A DNA stretch of 64,000 nt, from contig NZ_JAEH01000013.1 in assembly GCF_000518805.1 (NCBI RefSeq), forward strand, positions 1 to 64,000, read 5' to 3'. Made by a program: the position numbers and the translations under genes. This document shows positions 12,801 to 18,270 of the stretch, piece by piece. This stretch comes from Shewanella waksmanii ATCC BAA-643 (GTDB lineage: Bacteria; Pseudomonadota; Gammaproteobacteria; Enterobacterales; Shewanellaceae). How positions within the stretch are numbered: the first letter of the stretch is position 1; every line of letters begins with the position of its first letter. The notes under the pieces were generated by a model that was not told where the DNA came from, did no database searches, and saw nothing but the letters and a program-made list of their open reading frames with translations.

Positions 12801-13582
12801 CTGTCCATGTGTCACCTGATGCTGACACGCCCACCATGATATTCACTAAACATGTCGGAGACTTATCGGCACCATTGGATAGTTTTGCAATTCAAGGTAA
12901 TCAAAATACCGAGCTTGCACTAAACATCAATGTGGCCAGCCCAGATAGCAGTGAAACGCTTACTGTAGAGATAAGTGGCCTTCCCTCAGGTGCAAGCTTA
13001 TCTGCCGGCACGGAACATAATGGCGTATGGACCCTACAACAAAGTGAGTTAACCAACCTGAAACTGGTACCTGAAACAGACTTTAGTGGTCATTTTGATA
13101 TTCAAGTTGTTGCCACAGCCCACGATGGCAGCTCAACGGCAACCAGCAGTCAGGCGCTTGGTGTCGATGTGCTCCCGACTATCGCGGCTGTTGCACAAGC
13201 TTCTGCAGCTGACGATCCTGCCGAGCAAAGCCAAACCAACGTTGTTATTGATGAGGTAAGCGCCGCCATTGAGCCTAGCTCACCTGTCGATCATTACTTC
13301 CAAATGCTCGGAATCACCCCGACAGAGGATACGCTTACACCCACTAATTCACCAACAGAACCGAAAACCGAGTTGACCCATTTAGTCCAATCAGGTGCTG
13401 ATGCGGATATGCTAGATGTGACTCAATCAGATGGATTTGAAAACCCGTTGGATGACGACCCCCATCATCAAGCGAGTGAGCATCTAATGGACAATGATCC
13501 ACAAATGGATCAGCCAGATCACTACGCCAACGATGATGACTTGCTGCATCAAGCGCTCAATGACATGCACAATCAAATCTAG
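842..13582 (+). CDS. Giant VCBS / cadherin-like / LamG-like adhesin, continuation after the amber codon
   Basis: About 4,246 codons in the frame of the upstream piece. The first ordinary start codon after the stop is GTG 1025, without a convincing ribosome-binding site, so independent expression is doubtful. Order seen: many VCBS repeats (842 to about 6000), tandem cadherin-like repeats (about 6010-6340 and 8350-9000), two pentraxin/LamG-like lectin folds (about 6620-7230 and 9290-9860), further VCBS units, bacterial Ig-like domains (about 10930-11510) and more VCBS units to about 12540. The D-x-D-rich loops suggest calcium-dependent rigidity. The last 130 residues are low complexity, rich in Asp, His and Gln; I see no RTX nonapeptides (GGxGxDxUx) that usually end type I-secreted adhesins. 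Likely role, by family: cell-surface attachment or biofilm. The reading frame closes at TAG 13580-13582. Confidence 0.88.
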   Translation, partial: LSIVDPDSGENQFTASSLQGQFGQLSIDTNGHWSYTADNFQTAIQELKTGELLTDTLLVRSVDGTEQQVTITINGTDDKAVIANVISYAGNANTLTAPTPGGDTFSYVKEDYHVSQGDLHAEGSLSVTDLDKNQAHFIANTVQGQFGALSIDESGHWSYKADNSQTVIQGLKMGESLTETLRVHSADGSEHKIIVSICGTDDKAVIAGTSTATLTEDKDVHGGQLRVDGALNITDADNGQAQFQVSSLQGQFGYLSIDNRGNWTYTANNSNPQIQGLKTGESLTDTLLVNSVDATEQKITVTINGTDDKAVISGTSTATLSEDKEVHSGQLRVDGALNITDADNGQAQFNAESLQGQFGTLSINNLGHWTYTADNTQSAIQGLKTGESLTDTLLVHSVDGTEQKITVTINGTDDKAVISGASTANLTEDKDVHQGLLRADGNLSITDPDNGQAQFNAESLQGQFGTLSINNLGHWIYTADNAQSAIQGLKTGESLTETLRVHSADGSEHKITVTINGTDDKAVISGASTANLTEDKDVHQGLLQADGNLSITDADNGQDQFNAESLQGQFGTLSINNLGHWTYTADNAQATIQGLKTGESLTDTLIVHSIDGTEQQVTIKINGTDDKAVIAGSATATVTEDKDVQHGLLQTQGQLTATDADSGQGYFLAQTSTTQYGQFQIDVNGHWHYHADNSQLAIQSLAQGQKLTDSVIIKTADGTEQTLSVDILGSNDNAVISGNHSATITDAANAPNILLANGQLTVTDTDVGENHFQAQVIAGSHGSFLTIDAAGAWTYSVDRYNTDIVSLKAGEKLNESFTVTSVDGTSQVITATVLGSNSPAIITGQNVALLKEDTAQLSANGQLNIFDPDKGDMQFTAETLQGKYGQLLVNDKGEWHYQLNNSSQAVQSLQENQLGLETFFVKSTDGTPHGIQIQVLGSNDRADIQGVDTGTVTEDKLTSGLLTTSGQLTITDVDAGQNIFPSGTQDGLFGQLVISNDGHWQYLANNQQNAIQQLPKGATLQETFIVHSIDGTEHKIQVYVAGENDIATISGDKTGSVSEDLHVNHGYLQTDGQLTALDVDNGESQFIAASYTGTYGTVSINTSGHWQYTADNAQSAIQELKAGESLTENILVKSADGTESRLSITINGTDDKATVTDAQTDSNLRGVTEDRGYIDTHYDLHYDGKLNIQDPDKGDNSFDPNIGPQTFQGIGYDTKLGGHILLMQDGHYTYTLDNRHIQDLAAGETKTDSAIVRTADGTEHTIELSVHGTNDTPTVSAQSQSVTEGGAILNGQMIGHDIDTGAQLRYSAPQVDGLTLNPDGSYSFDPSHASYQSLASGVTKTLTIPVTVTDEHNASATQNLSISVTGTNNAAVISGVDTGDVSEGTAGQDMSPDYAQPGMAKLGQAALTADGKLDIVDPDTGESQFDPKGGAWNNSYHGQYGHLLLNPDGTWHYDVTVGSVDWVGNRKTTIGTAIDKLSEHQTLTDTITVYAKDGTSHDIIITIHGDNDRPYCSSEVLLASGKEDLAQTISVVDLLANTIDVDTNDAGKLTIANLHADHGSILTNQDGTFTFTPDKDYNGQVHFSYDVKDAHGGVTHTGATTSLAAVQDSAVITEVNTGSIIEDGPHGSNTNGTVNEIATGTLNVTDPDSGENAFRYSQFGETKIHDPFRGMLRIDNGGSWGYSVNNANLQHLAEGQTEVVIYRVHSKDGTPYDLHINVTGTNDAPTVNQVHLTNGTEDVSYQMQASQFGFSDVDSGDTLHSISLTNLPSLTEGKFVLDGHDVSANQVIDAGDIGKLQFIPAKDFNGDIQFTYTVNDGHTDSATATGSLNIASVEDLLIDSGVRDLGVTDEDTTTHFTEAQLLEHLSDVDGPLHVSGLPTSAHGAVTANASGGYDFTPNPNYHGPAEIDYKVTDGSTEYAKTAQLSATPITDTAQVGLSMTAQQQVMQLGTDGSASAMNNGVLQTGDQINSVAVEFNVIGGPQVTSGSTHGATYFSYANSESDNEMYAWKPSNLTIAIHGTEYATGIDTTQDTATHRYSILWDSNTGVLQVLVDGDVKFTHANVHKGQPMNGHGTLAIGQDQDVVHGQKFVLEDGSHQSHGFGVNDAFHGQIFSTSMVTNHPVAPASLQHAPLANTVDKDNGLVIDMRMSASGQLVDMTGHHQLTSFGSLTSHTVSVDTGVAIPNSDSLLNLSPHIVDPVDPDDHISKVELLGLISGTVITDGTPGHNHVVSSMTDALNIQGWDLDHLTAQLPGGNNHNMDIIVRVETTGPDGATSTTEAHQPLVLDPTKPIPNAVISGDDNKTTDEDTSISGQLLITDTDAAQAYFDTTPIDGKYGHLTIDTDGHWTYTPNATTNALNKTDHVQDALIVTSLDGTQHQIVVNIDGRDDNPIVTELAAPKTVIEDGGHDHVRTSGMLSISDPDTGDTHSITEQTDVLGTYGHFSIAANGGWHYELDNALPATQALTEGQHVTETFNVVVTDNEGGQTTHTMHFDVQGSNEAPTITASTISAYEDTDYHFTKADFGFTDSDGGSLEHLTITELPPKSQGELSLNGHAITANQQISNADIPNLVFTPNLNFNGNVNFKYSVSDGHDSSAEAQATIDVASRNDAPTITPNSLSGTEDNTYSFNEADFGFTDVDNGDTLNHITITDLPDIADGKLTLNGVEVTTNQQISATDIGQLKFEPSANFHGDVDFAYSVNDGHVDSAPARESIHIASVDDPLIDSGMRDLGTTDEDTTTHFTDAQLLANLSDADGALHISGVPTSTHGTVTANASGGYDFTPNANYHGPAEIDYKVSDGTTEYAQTAHLSVSSVTDAATTSLSAEVQRTAFGLTSSSDHGYIKPHGDQIESGGDLHAFTAEFTYIHDPKITIGTYQDFVMFHGVKPDGTPDMDGVNFGMWTFGGNLKFTSSHISGDNGNPGVNFNDGQDHRITMTWDGKTDTALLYDNGVLKVTVHGFAGSDHIAANPFLNVGSKYVPGHFAGQDKFPGRLLSTSFASQALTPEQIQHGPVYESVSKNNGLLIDIRPDSHGLISDQTGHHQLDIADLHTFTGEMVNTGSTALAPGDVLHMHLSVAAPIDHDDVLSKIEILGLAKGTILSDGHHSLTIGSAVQHADVTGWDLDKVTATLPAHGDQNMLMQLVATTTGPDGISTTDSAKLPIILDVNSPVPDAVITGDEQLTTDEVSTVSGQLTITDTDSSQAYFIAEVIPSAHGQFTIKADGSWEFTPSKLAETLTQNHNATDIVTVKTLDGTEQQLSVTLIGSDTAPTTVTTDLGKVESGRTHDFQATDLLANVTDVDTSAAGLSIVAGSLLSPHGTVVTNPDGSYSFTANPGFVGNDLAISFKVSDGHNTIDANAIIDVTPPLAITRLERDTGVSDSDFVTSDGHIILYGTGEPSSTIMGSGILSGPKAIVDANGHWKLDVSATDRADGTYTLTVFEVKADGSYAQAHHKITIDTAKPTLSIDPISNDDWVNHHDHQQDLTITGATTHVADGNSVDVIVAGTHYSANVNNNHWQLVIPANQVANISDSAYQVHAEVIATATGDTAQVRRQLVVSADLSTLVQTQAVEEDSKTTATGTLFAVGASETVTTTGVLQGNYGTLQMNVDGSYQYTLDNNAAAIQQMGQTDTHADNFFISYTNNHGDTKHAVVNIGIHGTNDAPLLTGTFEISRSITTGSMTNTHSFGYINIDDIDAGDKLNIEYIDSQGGHHLLDFTPGNSNKIDVQGIGHFNIDADGRWDFTFSHSGPERDKLDQEVAAGKIHSETVTLKVTDSSGESREEHLTVHIGDGKTGPQIFGASESVVTEDKVTRSHGLLDLLVSDVKVASGVTWALQAGTRPQYGDLTLNSDGSWQYQAHNDSARVQALAQGERLEETVMVTATDSLGHSVDQAMKLVIIGTNDMPVIGHALSGTVVEDHLLTLNKADLLANVKDVDSLDSYSISQLQLEGGGSIKPQGDHWIINPGVNFSGELRLTYKVSDGHASVDNSMAVHVSPDADTPTMIFTKHVGDLSAPLDSFAIQGNQNTELALNINVASPDSSETLTVEISGLPSGASLSAGTEHNGVWTLQQSELTNLKLVPETDFSGHFDIQVVATAHDGSSTATSSQALGVDVLPTIAAVAQASAADDPAEQSQTNVVIDEVSAAIEPSSPVDHYFQMLGITPTEDTLTPTNSPTEPKTELTHLVQSGADADMLDVTQSDGFENPLDDDPHHQASEHLMDNDPQMDQPDHYANDDDLLHQALNDMHNQI
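1430..2735 (+). repeat. Near-identical 318-bp tandem VCBS units
   Basis: Four VCBS repeats in a row share long identical stretches at a period of exactly 318 bp (106 codons). For example CAACTGCGTG with its following 40 or so bases starts at 1511 and again at 1829, and AAAATTACGG with about 90 following bases starts at 2051 and again at 2369. Repeats further downstream have diverged. The pattern points to recent expansion or gene conversion inside this block. Confidence 0.9.
6010..7995 (+). repeat. Adhesin cassette copy A: cadherin-like, LamG-like, Ig-like and VCBS modules
   Basis: This stretch and 8665-10625 encode the same modules in the same order. Marks shared by both include GTED..FGF(S/T)DVD, IDSG(V/M)RDLG, DEDTTTHFT(E/D)AQLL, NYHGPAEIDYKV, the lectin-like fold, NGL(V/L)IDxR, TGHHQL, GWDLD and TTGPDG. 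The copies are diverged at protein level, so the duplication is old. Boundaries are approximate. Confidence 0.85.
8665..10625 (+). repeat. Adhesin cassette copy B, paralogous to 6010-7995
   Basis: Second copy of the four-module cassette. Its lectin-like part is clearer: a TWDGKTDTALLYDNGVL-type strand pair is typical of pentraxin/LamG folds. Between the copies sit about 670 bp coding for one VCBS and one cadherin-like repeat. Boundaries are approximate. Confidence 0.85.
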
Positions 13583-13636
13583 TCGTAACGGCTGGCCGAT
13601 GGCTAACCTGCTATCGGCAGCACCCCACTGATTAAC

Positions 13637-13676
13637 CTAATATTGATAATCGCTTATTAGCGATTATCAATATTAG
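13637..13676. terminator. Perfect 17-bp inverted repeat downstream of the adhesin
   Basis: Arms CTAATATTGATAATCGC (13637-13653) and its exact reverse complement (13660-13676) enclose the 6-nt loop TTATTA. It lies 55 bp after the adhesin stop. No T-run follows, so it is not a classical intrinsic terminator; transcript-end protection or a protein-binding dyad are alternatives. Confidence 0.55.
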
Positions 13677-13834
13677 TCGCCTTGTCCCACCCCAATCCAT
13701 AAGTGCGTCAACTTGTCTCACTATAAGATGAGTTAATGGTGCCATAACACTGTAATACCCTTGTTTTTACTGGGGTATTGAAACTGGCATTTATCTTGCT
13801 TTCACTAAAGTGATCTTTTTCCACGGCAAGTTAT

Positions 13835-14980
13835 ATGACATGTAAGTATTCTTTTTTAAACCGTTGTGACCGTTTAAGTGGTGAGTTCAGTGGCGCATTT
13901 GCTGATCTCGGCACCTTCCTGCCTTTAGTGCTGAGTTTAATTGCATTAAACCAGTTTTCGCCCCAAGGTATTTTTATGGGGTTTGGCTTATTCGCATTGT
14001 TTATCGCGATGTATTATCGCCGCCCAATTCCCGTACAGCCCATGAAAGTGATTGCCGCCTTGGTCATCGCCCAAGGGTTAACACCCGGCATGTTGCAAGC
14101 CAGTGGTATTTTAATGGGAATAATTTTGCTGGTGTTGGCGTACTCTGGTGCCATTACTTGGATGGCGAAGCAGCTTTCTCCAGCCGTCAGTATTGGTATT
14201 CAACTTGCTATTGGTTTGCAGCTCATCTGGATGGGCGGCCTGATGATGAGCAATACTTGGTCTATCGGCCTAATTGCCCTAGCCGTTATCTTCTTTAGCC
14301 GTTTCTTACCGTTACGTTATCTCGCCATGCCCGCAGTGTTAATTGGCGCCATGTTGTGGCAGTACTACACTGGCAGCGCAGATAGCTTTACCCCTGTAGT
14401 GCAGTCCCAATGGCAGTTAGCTTGGCCAACCATCGATGAATGGACCACAGCAGCCGGCCTGTTAGTATTGCCACAGCTTGCTTTAACCTTAACTAACGCC
14501 GTAATAGCCACCTCGGCCATGGCTAAAGAAAAGTTCCCCGAAGATGGTGACAGACTGGCGCCAAAACAGCTGGCAAAAACATCAGGTTGGGCTAATTTAT
14601 TGCTGGCACCATTTGGGGCAACCGCAATGTGTCATGGCGCAGGAGGCTTAGCGGTGCAGCATCACTTTGGTGCTCGCACTTGGATTGCGCCAGCCATTTT
14701 TGGCAGCAGCTGCATTATCATCGCGCTTGCATGGGGAGACGGAATGGCAAGCTTACTCGCGCTTATTCCGTTGGCGGTACTTGGTAGCTTACTCACCATT
14801 GCTGGCACGCAATTAGCGTGGTCGCGCCGTTTTATTGATGGCAGACCATTCTGTATTTTTGTGATTTTTTCAACTGCCGCAGTGTGCTTGCTAATCAATA
14901 CAGCAGCAGGATTAGCGGTAGGCGTCGTGCTAGAGATGGGTCGTCGCCAATGGCTGACGGTATCGGATCTTAAGTCTTAA
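13835..14980 (+). CDS. Putative molybdate/sulfate transporter (MOT1/SulP-like)
   Basis: A 381-residue inner-membrane protein with about ten hydrophobic helices. It matches the molybdate-transporter (MOT1-type, SulP-related) pattern: the opening GEFSGAFADLGTFLPLVL, the P-x-P-x-Q-P-M-K motif (IPVQPMKVIAALV, residues about 66-78) and a later PQ.ALTLTNAV segment are characteristic of that family. Expected role is uptake of molybdate or a related oxyanion; substrate is inferred. No molybdenum-cofactor or molybdoenzyme genes are adjacent. Monocistronic, between the adhesin hairpin and a strong terminator. A weak AATACCC/GGGTATT dyad lies about 65 bp upstream (near 13754-13780). Start chosen at ATG 13835, which gives the complete first helix region. 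Confidence 0.8.
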   Translation: MTCKYSFLNRCDRLSGEFSGAFADLGTFLPLVLSLIALNQFSPQGIFMGFGLFALFIAMYYRRPIPVQPMKVIAALVIAQGLTPGMLQASGILMGIILLVLAYSGAITWMAKQLSPAVSIGIQLAIGLQLIWMGGLMMSNTWSIGLIALAVIFFSRFLPLRYLAMPAVLIGAMLWQYYTGSADSFTPVVQSQWQLAWPTIDEWTTAAGLLVLPQLALTLTNAVIATSAMAKEKFPEDGDRLAPKQLAKTSGWANLLLAPFGATAMCHGAGGLAVQHHFGARTWIAPAIFGSSCIIIALAWGDGMASLLALIPLAVLGSLLTIAGTQLAWSRRFIDGRPFCIFVIFSTAAVCLLINTAAGLAVGVVLEMGRRQWLTVSDLKS

Positions 14981-15004
14981 AAGCCACACGTAATATTGAA
15001 AACT

Positions 15005-15045
15005 AAACCGCAACTGCGACAAGGTGTCGCAGTTGCGGTTTTTTC
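15005..15045 (+). terminator. Intrinsic terminator after the MOT1-like gene
   Basis: A perfect 17-bp stem (AAACCGCAACTGCGACA, 15005-15021, with its complement at 15025-15041) closes on the 3-nt loop AGG and runs into a T-tract. It starts 24 bp after the transporter stop. Confidence 0.95.
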
Positions 15046-15209
15046 CTTTGCCAGCTTAGGCTTAGATTGCAACAATCTCAATTAGGCCTCGGCCAAGTAT
15101 TGAAAATTTTGGGAGCTTTACCACTGCAATTACCCACCCCGAACCGGTCTACTCTCCTCTAAGATAGCCTTCGGGGTTCTTTTCAATGAACCTTATCGAT
15201 TACATAACA

Positions 15210-15752
15210 CTATTCATGCACGGGCTTTTTTAACAGTTTTCGCTGCAATGTACGCCGGTGCATTCCTAGCTGCCTAGCGGTCGCTGATACGTTACCACTG
15301 TTAGCTGTCAGCACTTGCTGAATATGTTCCCACTCTACCCGTTTAGGATTAAGCGGCGTATCATCAAGCTCGCTCGCGGCCAACTCATTAGGTGAAGCAT
15401 TGAGTGCGTTAAGCAAGGTTTGGGTATCGGCCGGTTTAGCTAAATAATTGTCAGCCCCTAGCCTGATTGCTTCCACCGCAGTAGCAATACTGGCGTACCC
15501 AGTTAACAGCACCATAATGACATCGGGCAAAGAGCGCCGTAACGGCTCGATTAAGGCTAAACCATTGTCTTGCGCCAATTTCATATCTAAAAGAATATGG
15601 CTAGGCTTAAACTGCCGAGCCAGCAATAAGCCTTGGCTCGCATCATGACAAAACTGACACTCAAATCCCTGTTTGCTCATTCGCCGCGCTAATACGCCAG
15701 CCAAAGCAACATCATCTTCAATAATGAGTAGTTTTTTTGCTAACTTTCCCAT
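15210..15752 (-). CDS. RegA/PrrA/ActR-type response regulator
   Basis: A 180-residue two-domain regulator. Residues 1-120 are a receiver domain with acidic pair E12/D13/D14, phospho-acceptor D56 (HILLDMK), T84 and K106 (YLAKP). Residues about 137-175 form a Fis-type helix-turn-helix (GNVSATARQLGMHRRTLQRKL), the compact arrangement typical of the RegA/PrrA/ActR group, which controls redox-responsive genes of respiration. It overlaps the end of the kinase gene by 13 bp, so the two are translationally linked. Its target genes cannot be read from the window. Confidence 0.9.
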   Translation of the reverse strand: MGKLAKKLLIIEDDVALAGVLARRMSKQGFECQFCHDASQGLLLARQFKPSHILLDMKLAQDNGLALIEPLRRSLPDVIMVLLTGYASIATAVEAIRLGADNYLAKPADTQTLLNALNASPNELAASELDDTPLNPKRVEWEHIQQVLTANSGNVSATARQLGMHRRTLQRKLLKKPVHE

Positions 15753-16984
15753 ACTGGTAACTCCACTTGGGCCACGGTGCCGCCATCTGGAGGACTACTC
15801 AGTAACAGCCGCCCACCTAAACGCTCAAAACTGGCATGACTCAACATTAACGCGATTCCCATCCCCTTTGGCTTTTCGACAATCTTATGTCCTAATTGTG
15901 TCAATAGCGCAGGCGGGATCCCACAACCATAATCCTTTACCGACACCACTAATTGCTGGGTCACATCATCGTACTGCAACGTCACTTCAACTTGATAATG
16001 ACCGCGATTCTCAAAACTGGCCCGCGCGCCGTTCTCAATTAATGACAGCAATGCGGGTAATAAGCTTGCATCACTACTTAGCTGTAATCCTTCGCTTTGA
16101 ACCGGCGCTGTGAGCGACAGCTGCACTTGGGGCATTAACAATGTGACTTGCTGTTGTAAATCTAAACCAAGATCGCTTATCGCCTGTAACTGTGGCTCAC
16201 TTTCACGGATAGACTCAGTGGCAATGCGCAGATCCGCTAAGGTCTTTTCGCACACGCCTAATGCTGTATTCATATCGGACAACATAGGATCATCTGCGGG
16301 CAAGTCATCCCCAAGCTCGTCCACTAATAGTCTTAAGCTGGCCAATGGAGTGGCGAGCTGATGCGCCATCTGCGCTGATGCCGTCCCTAACGCCAGTAAC
16401 TTTTCTTGGCGTAATTGCGCCTCACGCATATAAGCCAGTTCGGCATCTTGGCGCCGCATACGCTTAGCAATATAGGCCACGGTAGTGGTTAACACGAGCG
16501 ATGAGATCACAAAGTTAAACCACATACCCAAATAGTGTGAGCTCATGTCCATACCATGATGATTCATGGTCGATTCCGGAATAGAGAACACCATAACCGA
16601 ATAAGCTAACGTCGATAAACATGCCAATATCCATGGCGCCCAATAAGGCAGTAATATGGCAGAGATGGCGATGGGCATTAGCAATAATGAGATAAATGCA
16701 TTGGTTGCCCCGCCAGAGAAATACAACCAGCTGATCCAAAAACAGCTATCAATCGCCAAGGCAATAAACAAGCGTTTATCACTACTTAGCAGTGGCTTTC
16801 TATTCCAAATCACGACCACCAAATAGATGGCTTCAATCGATAAGGTCAAATTAAGCAGCGGGCTGTGCAAAGACAAACCAAAGGTGTCGGCAAAAATAAA
16901 GGTCAGACACAGTTTAAGCACTAACCCCATGGTCCAAAGCAGCGCTAACTGCTCGCCACCACGATAGACATTACTCAATTGCAT
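15740..16984 (-). CDS. RegB/PrrB-type membrane sensor histidine kinase
   Basis: A 414-residue kinase with about six N-terminal membrane helices (residues 15-175), then a HisKA region and an ATPase domain. The H-box is AQMAHQLATPLASLRLL with H208. The membrane part has SGGATNAFISLLL (residues 90-102), resembling the quinone-sensing GGxxNPF motif of RegB but with Ala for Pro. C245 (GVCEKTLADL) falls where RegB carries its redox-active cysteine. The C-terminal half shows the N box (SLIENGARAS) and G boxes (DYGCGIPP, GMGIALML). It phosphorylates the adjacent regulator in the family model. Its ATG overlaps the upstream gene's TAA (TAATG), so three genes form one leftward operon. Confidence 0.9.
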   Translation of the reverse strand: MQLSNVYRGGEQLALLWTMGLVLKLCLTFIFADTFGLSLHSPLLNLTLSIEAIYLVVVIWNRKPLLSSDKRLFIALAIDSCFWISWLYFSGGATNAFISLLLMPIAISAILLPYWAPWILACLSTLAYSVMVFSIPESTMNHHGMDMSSHYLGMWFNFVISSLVLTTTVAYIAKRMRRQDAELAYMREAQLRQEKLLALGTASAQMAHQLATPLASLRLLVDELGDDLPADDPMLSDMNTALGVCEKTLADLRIATESIRESEPQLQAISDLGLDLQQQVTLLMPQVQLSLTAPVQSEGLQLSSDASLLPALLSLIENGARASFENRGHYQVEVTLQYDDVTQQLVVSVKDYGCGIPPALLTQLGHKIVEKPKGMGIALMLSHASFERLGGRLLLSSPPDGGTVAQVELPVWES

Positions 16985-17920
16985 TAAGCACCCTCTGCAT
17001 TAGTGAGCTGCATGCCTATTGCCGCCAAAGCTTGCGAAGACTGCGCCAAAGCATCGGTGGCACCTTGAACAAAATCTACATCGCTGCGAATATTCAGTGC
17101 CTCAAGGCGTTGGCATAACAAGCTGCAATCTCGTGGTCGTTTGGCACTATCATTGGGGGCATCCGCGGGTAAAATGTGCTCGCTTGGCTTACCGACTAGT
17201 TTCGCCAATGTGAGTAACATATCGTACTTTGTCATACGCTCGCGGGCGCTAAAATGATAGATACCGTGCACGGGTGTCTGGTTGGCTTTATGACTGGCCA
17301 GTTGCAATATGGCTTGCGCAATATCAGCGGTACTGGTTGGTGAGCGTATCGCCCAATTATCAACGTGTTGCTGGGAGAGACGATGAAGCTGGTTAAGCAG
17401 CACCAATACTGCTGACTCATCGACACGCTCAACCTGGCCATACAAAATGGGGAGCCGCAAAATGGCAAAATCGTCGCTAACGGTTTGTACGACTTGCTCC
17501 CCCCTGCCATTTAGATTGACCATAAAAATTCACTGGATTTGGCAAATCAGACTCAGCATAGTTTCCCCGCTGACCATCAAACACATAGTCGGTAGAAACA
17601 TAGAGTAGCCAGACGTTGTGGCGCTGAGCCGCATGAGCTAAGTCCGCACTTGCCTGTACATTGAGGTTCAATGCCGCCTCGGGATTTTGCTCTGACACAT
17701 CAGGTCGCCGCTCGGCAGCGCAGTGGATAATCATATCCGGTTGCACCTCAGCCAAACAGGCATCAACAGCCTTGCTGTCGGTAAGATCTAACCGATAATC
17801 CCCTGCATTTGCACGGCTAAAAGCCGCGGCCACCACTTGAAGCTGAGTTTGCTGCTTAAAGGCGGCTACAACCGCCCTGCCCAACAAGCCACTGGCGCCG
17901 GTCACAAGTACTTTTGTCAT
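16984..17920 (-). pseudogene. RmlD-like NAD(P)-dependent sugar-nucleotide reductase (SDR), frameshifted
   Basis: Two overlapping frames make one RmlD/SDR protein of about 311 residues. The first (17920 to about 17505) has the Rossmann motif VTGASGLLGRAVV, STDYVFDG and the catalytic YGQSK. It then runs off frame into GGASRTNR. The second continues from GEQVVQ through LRLPILYG to 16984. Dropping one G from a run of six (17499-17504) restores SKWQGEQVVQ, so the break is a +1 homopolymer change. Family members reduce NDP-4-keto sugars or act as related epimerase/reductases (MAT2B-like); the specific substrate is unknown. It is the first gene of the operon with the RegB-like kinase, whose start codon overlaps its stop. 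It may be a true mutation, a switchable tract or a sequencing error. Confidence 0.85.
17499..17504 (-). other. Six-G homopolymer causing the SDR frameshift
   Basis: The plus strand has CCCCCC; the coding strand therefore reads TGG CAG GGG GGA GCA. With five G the frame reads W-Q-G-E-Q-V, which matches the continuation in the second frame and the usual S-K-x-x-G-E motif of RmlD enzymes. Confidence 0.85.
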
Positions 17921-18270
17921 GAGTGTTCCCTAATTAGGCTTTCCATGACGCTAGTTTAGGGCGTTTACGCGCCAATGAATAGCCACGATTACCACGGATG
18001 TGACCAGCCGCTTATGCGCATCATTACCAAGGCAGATATTGGAAAATCTGCAATCATGGGTTGCTCAGCGGTACGAGTTAACATCGGCTTGGCAATGCGA
18101 CCTGCTCAAACTCACCCCATGAAATAACTGCGTTAGCCAGCAAGACTAGTCAATAGCGCTAGCGAGTATTGGCTTTCAAAGCTGAACATTTTTTATTCAA
18201 TCCAGAAGGATGACTCACAATCAAAATTAATGTATACAATATTTAAAATACAAAAATAATAAAGATTGCT
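17921..18270. other. Divergent intergenic region, SDR operon and chemoreceptor
   Basis: No gene seen. The last 100 bp before the chemoreceptor are AT-rich (for example TGTATACAATATTTAAAATA near 18230-18249) and probably hold its promoter. The promoter of the leftward operon should lie near 17930-18050; no clear operator is visible. Confidence 0.5.

Noticed and set aside
15121..15185. ACCCCGAA...TTCGGGGT dyad as a tRNA or second terminator
   Set aside because: The loop is about 29 nt and no cloverleaf can be drawn; as a terminator it is weak and a strong one precedes it.
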